Origin: Liquidambar formosana
Taxonomy: Eukaryota; Streptophyta; Magnoliopsida; Saxifragales; Altingiaceae
Direction: 5' to 3'
DNA length: 64,000 nt
Assembly: GCA_039720395.1 (NCBI GenBank)
Contig: CM077821.1
Coordinates: forward strand, 41,104,792 to 41,168,791
Part shown: positions 57,835-64,000 of the stretch, piece by piece
Layout: each line of letters starts with the position of its first letter
How positions within the stretch are numbered: the first letter of the stretch is position 1
Position numbers and translations under genes: made by a program
The notes under the pieces: generated by a model
The model's input: the letters and a program-made list of their open reading frames with translations, nothing else
Told to the model about the DNA's origin: nothing
Database searches by the model: none

Positions 57835-59510
57835 AAACCTTCATGTGAGGAAACAAACAATTAAAACACTAATGATATATTGTGAAAATGAACATAATTT
57901 ACAATACTTATGGCTAAGCAGACAGTTTGACAGTCGTTCTTGGTCAATAATCTTTTAATTTGGAATAATGCTAAGGGCAATAGGTTGGGTAACTCTTTTA
58001 TAAGAATTTTTAGATTCTCTATAGCTCTAATTTGGGGCAGTTAGCTAGACTAGTGCTTGTATACGTCTCATGTATATGGGCTCTACCCTTTCTCAAAATA
58101 TAATAATATACTTTACCTGATCTTTTATAATAAAAAATTTAAAAAAACACAAAAAACAAAAAAAACAAAAAAAGAAAAGGGAATTTATTTCCCATTGACT
58201 TGCATTTTAAATCAGTTCATTATTTAAATCAGTTCTCCCAACCAATGTCCATGAGCAGTGAAAATTCTATTCATCATTTTATATGGGAACACAGCATCCC
58301 AACACTTCCAATTTTCTACATAAGACTGCTTTCTGAGATCAGATCAATTGAGTCATACAGGCATCAATTCAACTACACAGATATGGATAGCAAAAAATGG
58401 CAAGTGTTGGAGCAATAATGAAGGGATTCATATTACATTATATAGTAATTGAAAAAAATCTTGACTAATCTGAACATATTGGAACTGGGATTAAGAATAA
58501 AGAAGTGAAAGGACCAAATGGTTAAACAGGACATAAAGAAAAGAGATTTCATATCAAACACTTCAAGATTATTTGCATCTTATCCAATGAATATAAATTT
58601 AAAGTGAACAACTTCAAGATGCTCAAGTTAGTCTTCTTATTTATAGCAACATCAAGATAATCAAGTTACTCATCTAATTTATGGCTAAAAGCTTCTCAAT
58701 TCCAATTGCACAAATATAGAACACTATCATTCAAGGAAAATTCTACAGAGTCCAAGGCTTTACACAACCTTTTTTGCCCAACCTATGTGACAGCTAACGT
58801 AACATGCCATGTCAGCCCACCTTAAAAGCACAAAACACCCACTTTCTCTACATTTGAAATTAAAAAAAAAAAACTCATTTCCCAATAAAAGGCCCAAAAC
58901 CACGTATTGCATTCATGACTATTCTTTTTGGAGAGTTTTTTTAATGGTTGATGTGGTGTGTCATATCCACGTCAGTTGCAATGTAGGTTGGGCCAACAGA
59001 GTTGGTTGGTGTACTCTCCCCAGACCATATACTTGTATACATAATTTTATTATATCCCTCCTCACTCCTGAGGACATAACCTGAATAAGGAAAAACACAC
59101 ATGAACAAAAAATAAATGAAAGCAATCAACATGGCTACTCTCCTCCAGGCCAAGATTGGAGACCATTTTTCACAAAAATTCTAACAGCAATTTTACATTA
59201 TTCCCAATAACTTTTTCTGCGAATTTTATTTTGCAAAGTCCACCGTTGTATTATATACTCTCCTCACACATGACATGTACGCCAAATATCACGTTAATCA
59301 CATAATCGTATCCATCCAATCAATTAGCGAGCATGACAAATATAGAATCTCTCAATCTTTAGTCGCTATTTAGCAAGCATGACATATATACGAGTAACAT
59401 GTAATCCAATGGTAGGCTTGACAAAATGTGGATCACACAACCTAAATAAGGAAAAAAAAAAAAAACATGAACAAAAAATTAGTAAATAAAAAAAAAAAAA
59501 GGAAAATTCT
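57835..59510. other. Intergenic region, SWIM gene 2 to acidic-protein gene
   Basis: The first bases (CCTTCATGTGAGG) match the leader of the other SWIM gene. The rest is AT-rich with A-rich runs near 58130-58180 and 58860. No gene, RNA or terminal repeat is supported. The short open frames here have no family resemblance. Confidence 0.55.
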
Positions 59511-60001
59511 TCACATCTTCTTAGAAGGTGGCTGGGCTTTGTCTTCCTCCTCATCTTCCTCATCTTCCTCTTCGTACTCTTCATTCTCCTCCTCCTCCTC
59601 GTCATCATCATCGTCATCTTCATCTCCATCATCATCATCATCATCATCGTCTTCATCTTTGCTTCCTCCATCACCGTTGGCCACAACGTCATCCTCTGCA
59701 TCCCCTTCACCATCTTCGTTCCCTTCTTCTGCCGAAGAATCATCATCCTCGTCATTGTACTCCTCACTGTCGTTGTCATCATCATTCTCAGTTCCATCGG
59801 CATCTTGTTTTCGGCATCAGGTTCTACTTTCGGAAACACATTGACATCAATAGGCAGAGATCCAGCCACCAAGAGAAGCCAAAGGAGATATTTCTCAGTA
59901 ATCAAAGCAGTCTCCGCCACCAAAGCTTCCATCACAGAGCATAAATTCCTCTCCAGAGCAACCGCACCGAAGCAGAAAGTATCAATCTCCATTTCCCACA
60001 A
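59511..60001 (-). CDS. Unrecognised small protein with highly acidic C-terminus, read in two frames
   Basis: From ATG 60001 (or the internal Met at 59992) the minus strand encodes MWEMEIDTFCFGAVALERNL, then SVMEALVAETALITEKYLLW, a short hydrophobic stretch (LLLVAGSLPIDV) and FPKVEPDAEN. This frame then turns into an unnatural Met/Arg/Lys run. A frame one base away gives ADGTENDDDNDSEEYNDED and continues as an almost pure Asp/Glu tail to DKAQPPSKKM, stop TGA at 59511-59513. The switch falls near 59810, with no room for an intron, so a one-base indel is likely. I recall similar acidic-tailed plant proteins but cannot name the family or a function. Confidence 0.55.
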
Positions 60002-61014
60002 ACCACACTCAATATCACAAAGAGATAAAGAGACAAATTAAACGACCCTTTTTCTTATTTTCTAGAGCCCAGACAAGGGGGAAAAAAAAGGATTAAAGAA
60101 ATTTCATTTCCTTTCCCTTTCCGACCTTTTCTCGGCAACCAAACGGAAGAAAAGGGTTGCTATTCAAAGCTACGTCGGGCATGTGAAGACAAACGACGCT
60201 TTTGCCATGATCTTTTGTAAAGGAATGAAGAATAACCAATGTACGGTTAGGTTTATATACCTTTTAAGAAGAGATTGCGTATCAATCTTTTTTTCGCCTG
60301 TGACTCTGGAATTTTCTGAACTTTAATACTCCATATACAAAGAGAGAGAAGTGGGAGAGAGGGCGGGAAACCAAGAGTCCTTTGGGCCTAGGGCTGTAAT
60401 TTGGCGGGTACCCATTGGATCCCACCCTCTTGTCTGAAATCTGAATCTTCGATTCGGGTTGAAAGTGTTTTACTTTAAAATAAAAAATTGAGCCAAGCTA
60501 GTGTTACCGCGTAAAGTAAGTTAAGACCCCCACAAAGTTTACATTTTTTTAAGTCTTATGAATAATATAAAAGATTTCTATAAAAACTAATCATGCAATC
60601 TAGTAAAAAATATCATTTTGAATAATTTTATAATAAAAAATTTTTCTAAAATATGACGTTTAAGTGGAATTTTTGAGTATTTTTTATGAAATATTTTGTA
60701 AAAATGAAATTAAGATTGTAAATAACCAAAAACTCCACTAAAACAATAGATTTTTGAAAAATTTTCTTCTACAATTGTTCATAATGATGTTTTCTAATCG
60801 ACATTGTGATTAGTTTCGTAAAAACCTTTAATATTTTTCATAAAACCTTAAAAAGTGTAAATTAAATGAGGGCTTATAATACCTTATGTAGTGGCAATAG
60901 CTTTGCTGAAATTGTTTTCATTAATTTTCATTTTACTTAAAACCAAAAAAAGCCCTAATTTAATCTTTTTTTAATTGTTTTCCCTCATCTAACGGACGCC
61001 GTCAAATGAGGGTA
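60002..61014. other. Intergenic region, acidic-protein gene to LINE
   Basis: The part to about 60450 would be the promoter and leader of the minus-strand acidic-protein gene. The rest is AT-rich. A MITE-like foldback is suggested around 60540-60860 by AAAAACTCCACT/GGAATTTTTGAG and related words, but I could not align ends. No gene. Confidence 0.45.
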
Positions 61015-61247
61015 GCCAACTCAGCTCTTCTTGCTAAATTAGGTTGGTAGATGCAATACTCCAATCCAGACACTGTGGGTTAGAGCTCTTCAACAAAAGT
61101 ATGTAAAAAATGATCGATAACCTTTTGGAAGCTATAGCCAACTCTTCTTCCTCCCATATTTGGAAATCCATCCTCAAGGGGGTGGATGCTCTCAAACAAG
61201 GTCTTCAATGGAGATTGGGGCGTGGAACAAGTATCTCCTTTTGGCGA

Positions 61248-62083
61248 GACAACTGGTTGGGAATTGGAGCTCTAGACAACCTGGTTACTTCAATCCATAC
61301 TCTTGATATCAATCTCGCTGTGGTGGATGTTATTGATAATAACAAACAGTGGCAACTTACTAGCATTCTCACTCCTTTACCAGATGATTTGGTGGACACT
61401 ATTCTAGGACTTACCATCCCTTGGAACGAATCAGATGACAAACTGATCTGGAGTGGAAACGCCAGTGGTCAATTCTCCTCCAAGTCGGCTGATGATATGT
61501 TAACCAAACCTCTTACCAATCCGAGCTTAACTATCAAATGGAGTTGGGTTTGGAAAGTAAAAGGTCCCAACAAACTCAAACATTTTCTTTGGCTGGCAGC
61601 TCACAATAAACTCACGACAAACCAAGTGAGATTCTCTCGACACATCTCTACCTCTCCTATTTGCAGACAACTGGTTGGGAATTGGAACTCTAGACAACCT
61701 GGTTACTTCAATCCATCCTCTTGATATCAATCTCACTGTGGTGGATGTTATTGATAATAACAAACAGTGGCAACTTACTAGCATTCTCACTCCTTTACCA
61801 GATGATTTGGTGGACACTATTCTAGGAGTTACCATCCCTTGGAACGAATCAGATGACAGACTGATCTGGAGTGGAAACGCCAGTGGTCAATTCTCCTCCA
61901 AGTCGGCATATGATATGTTAACCAAACCTGCTACCAATCCGATCTCAACTATCAAATGGAGTTGGGTTTGGAAAGTAAAAGGTCCTAACAAACTCAAACA
62001 TTTTCTTTGGTTGGCAGCTCACAATAAATTCATGACAAACCAAGTGAGATTCTCTCGACACATCTCTACCTCTCCTATTTGCT
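61248..62083 (+). repeat. 418-bp tandem duplication inside the LINE
   Basis: GACAACTGGTTGGGAATTGG occurs at 61248 and at 61666, and ACCTCTCCTATTTGC ends the copies at 61664 and 62082, a constant offset of 418. The copies differ at scattered sites (GCTGATGATATG against GCATATGATATG). The duplication cuts the first zinc-binding region before its Cys/His residues. Only the second copy continues into them. Confidence 0.9.
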
Positions 62084-62568
62084 CCCGATGCCACACATGT
62101 GAAGAAGATGTCCTCTATGTCTTAAGAGACTGCCCTAAAGCCCGCTTTATCTGGGATAAATTTGTAGATACCACTTCCCAGATCCACTTCTTTACTGCTC
62201 CCCTCTTTACTTGGTTGCAAAGTAACTGTCATACCAGCTAGCAATATGTCTTTGAACCATCATAACTGGAGTCTCTGCTTTCTTGCGATAATATGGAATA
62301 TTTGAAAAAAAGGTCACAATAGAGAAGTCATTAGCAATAGCCAAGCTTCTCCCACAGAACTAGTGCATAATATCCTCTCTGTTATTAGCGATCTTCATTT
62401 GGCTTTTGACCCTCCATCGGACACCCTCTTCCCTCCACAACCCCCCCAAAAAAAAAAAAAAAATCGTGCCTAGACTTGTCGAATGGTCTAAACCTCCTCA
62501 GAGATGCATTAAACTCAGCACGGATGGAAGCTACATTGGCAACCCAGGGTCCGCAGCTGCTAGTGGTT

Positions 62569-62626
62569 TATCAAGGAATGACCAAGGAAGTTGGGTCTAT
62601 CAAGGAATGACCAAGGAAGTTGGGTC
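62569..62626 (+). repeat. Perfect 29-bp tandem duplication in the LINE RNase H region
   Basis: The phrase beginning TATCAAGGAATGACCAAGGA occurs at 62569-62597 and again at 62598-62626. It shifts the RNase H frame (29 is not a multiple of 3). Confidence 0.93.
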
Positions 62627-63060
62627 TTGGGATTTGCTTTCAAGATAAGTGTTTTGCATAGTATAATGACTGAATTATGTAGCATCAGAATGGGGCTAAA
62701 GCTAGCTTGGGATAATGGTTTCACTCACGTCCAAGTTGAATCTGATTGTGAGGTGGGCCCTCAATCTCATAAGAAGTGGTAACCCTCAGTTTCATCCTGT
62801 GAGATCTCTAATTGTGGATTGCAGAGATACCTATCACGCCTATGGGATTGTTCTCTCTTGCATACCCTCCGTGAAGGAAATTGTGGTGCAGATTTCACCG
62901 CTAATTGGAGTCACAACTATTTAGGGCTAGTGCTTCTTATTGATCCCCCACCTAAACTAGGACCTCTCTTGTTAGATGACATAGCTGGTCTGTAGACCAT
63001 TCGGCTTTAGTTATTTTTTTTTTTCTACCCCCTTTGAACCAAAAAAGAAAAAAGAAAAAA

Positions 63061-63689
63061 GCATAGCCTATTTCCACACCCCTTCATAAATAAAGGAATG
63101 TAATAATAAGCCATGGAGAAGTGCAGATGTAGTCACAAGGAATGTGGAAATAAGAGTTCCCATTTAATATATTTTTAAAAAAATATATAAATTAAACCTT
63201 TTTTTCTTGTATGCTTAATGTGAGTATCCCCATCCCTTTGGAATGAGACTAATCTCATAAACTCATGTAATTCTCTTATCCTACATGTGTTGGGTAATTA
63301 TTTGCTACCTCAAACTCTGGGATAACCCCGAAGAGGTCATTAAACAGGTGGGATTTTAAATTCAAAACCTATACTTTCTGCTACATTTTTCTATGCTCAG
63401 TATGCCACATAAACTGACCCTTACGGTAAAGAAATTTTAAATTTACCCACTCATTAAATATAGAAATGATAGCAGTTCGATTTTTGAAAAAAAAAAAAGA
63501 AAAAAAGAAGGTTCTGATCCCACTTCAAGGGAGAATTCATATATATATATATATTTTTTAAAAAATTTATTATGAGAGTAGCATTCTTAAAATGAGGTAA
63601 GGTACACGTGCAAACCATGCTCCCATAATAGAGGCCTCTTCTTCTTTGGGTCGTGGATGCCACCAATTGATGCAGCAGGACCATCCTAG
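63061..63689. other. Intergenic region, nothing recognised
   Basis: AT-rich DNA with a (TA)n run at about 63540-63556 and A/T homopolymers. I see no gene. Confidence 0.5.
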
Positions 63690-63882
63690 TAGGCGTGTTC
63701 ATGGTTTAGGTTAAAACCGAAAACCAAACCGAACCAAACCAAACCGGTCGGTTTGGTTTGGTTTTTTTGTCATTAGGTTTGGTTTTGGTTCCAATTTTAG
63801 AAAACCGAATTGAATTGGTTTTTGGTTTTGGTTTTCATGTTTAAAAAACCAAACCAAACCGAAAAACCGAAAAAACCAAAAA

Positions 63883-63885
<3 letters not shown>
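63690..63885. repeat. AACCG/CGGTT palindromic repeat (MITE-like)
   Basis: AAAACCGAAAACCAAACCGA on the left is mirrored by GGTTTGGTTTGGTTTTTTTG and then again by AACCAAACCAAACCGAAAA on the right, with GTGTTCATGGTTTAGG near the start. This self-complementary composition is typical of a widespread plant MITE-like repeat. The exact ends are not fixed. A (TA)n run follows at 63889-63917. Confidence 0.5.
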
Positions 63886-63917
<32 letters not shown>

Positions 63918-63920
<3 letters not shown>

Positions 63921-64000
63921 GTGGGATATTTACGAAGAGCAAGTGAAACGGCGACACGTGTATGGTCTCGGTAATAAGCTCGGTCTACCTTGTTCCATCG
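63918..64000 (+). mobile_element. Possible LTR start, cut by the window edge
   Basis: After the TA run the sequence turns abruptly to TGTGTGGGATATTTACGAAG and GGCGACACGTG. The Tat LTR at 56952 starts TGTGTGGAAATATCTC on the minus strand and also has a GACACGTG word. A related element may begin here. Only 83 bases are visible. Confidence 0.3.

Larger units (their letters stand above)
61015..63060 (+). mobile_element. 5'-truncated LINE 3' end: zinc-binding and RNase H regions
   Basis: It starts with broken coding for NSALLAKLGW at about 61017 (end of the reverse transcriptase region), then the open frame 61110-61724 with WRLGRGTSISFWRDNWLG, KGPNKLKHFLWLAAHNKLTT, and after a duplication the zinc-binding SPICSRCHTCEEDVLYVLRD (to about 62190). 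An RNase H segment follows at 62480-62760 (KLSTDGSYIGNPGSAAASGL; HVQVESDCEV). A 3' untranslated part ends in an A-rich tail near 63040-63060. Frameshifts and stops make it non-functional. I did not find target duplications. Confidence 0.8.

Noticed and set aside
59467..59944. Plus-strand poly-Ser and poly-His frames opposite the acidic-protein gene
   Set aside because: They are complements of Asp/Glu codons, and the minus-strand reading has the conserved-looking N-terminus.
61015..63060. Target-site duplication of the LINE
   Set aside because: Short shared words (TAGCC) at both ends are too short and the 5' edge is not exact.
1..64000. CRISPR arrays, bacterial operons, rRNA or tRNA genes
   Set aside because: No spaced direct repeats, ribosome-binding sites or RNA gene signatures are seen. 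The window is plant nuclear DNA.

Overview
The window is nuclear DNA from a flowering plant, most likely a eudicot. It is AT-rich, its genes are split by GT-AG introns, and it holds plant-type syntaxins, FAR1-family proteins, Stowaway-like MITEs, LINE fragments and a Ty3/gypsy retroelement of the Tat type. I cannot name the species. No rRNA, tRNA, CRISPR array or bacterial feature was seen. || Layout. (1) 1-25436, plus strand: most of a long multi-exon gene for TRAPPC8/Trs85, the TRAPPIII tethering subunit; its first exons lie left of the window. Its introns carry three kinds of small transposon debris, LINE relics and a SINE with clean target-site duplications. Two junctions are out of phase by one base and one of them creates a stop. 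(2) 26885-39978, plus strand: a tandem cluster of four SYP12-type (SYP121/PEN1-like) Qa-SNARE genes. The outer two are full length. The inner two are miniature genes that keep the N-terminus, the first helices and the membrane anchor but lack the third helix and the whole SNARE motif, with the reading frame kept. All four share a duplicated promoter block. (3) 40844-44853 and 57317-57834, minus strand: two related FAR1-type SWIM zinc-finger genes. A 2.7-kb solo LTR sits in the left one, seven bases from a splice donor. (4) 45209-56952: a Tat-type LTR retrotransposon on the minus strand between the two SWIM genes. Its gag-pol frame has five stop codons and no frameshift, while its antisense four-exon ORF (800 codons) is fully open. 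(5) 59511-60001, minus: a small gene with a very acidic C-terminus, readable only across two frames. (6) 61015-63060, plus: a 5'-truncated LINE 3' end with a 418-bp internal duplication. (7) 63690-64000: AACCG-type repeat, a TA microsatellite and a possible LTR start cut by the window edge. || How it works together. TRAPPC8 (Rab activation in early secretion and autophagy) and the SYP12 Qa-SNAREs (plasma-membrane fusion) both serve membrane traffic, but their proximity is probably chance. The most novel item is the pair of SNARE-less miniature syntaxins. The contrast between the dead gag-pol and the intact antisense ORF is the second.
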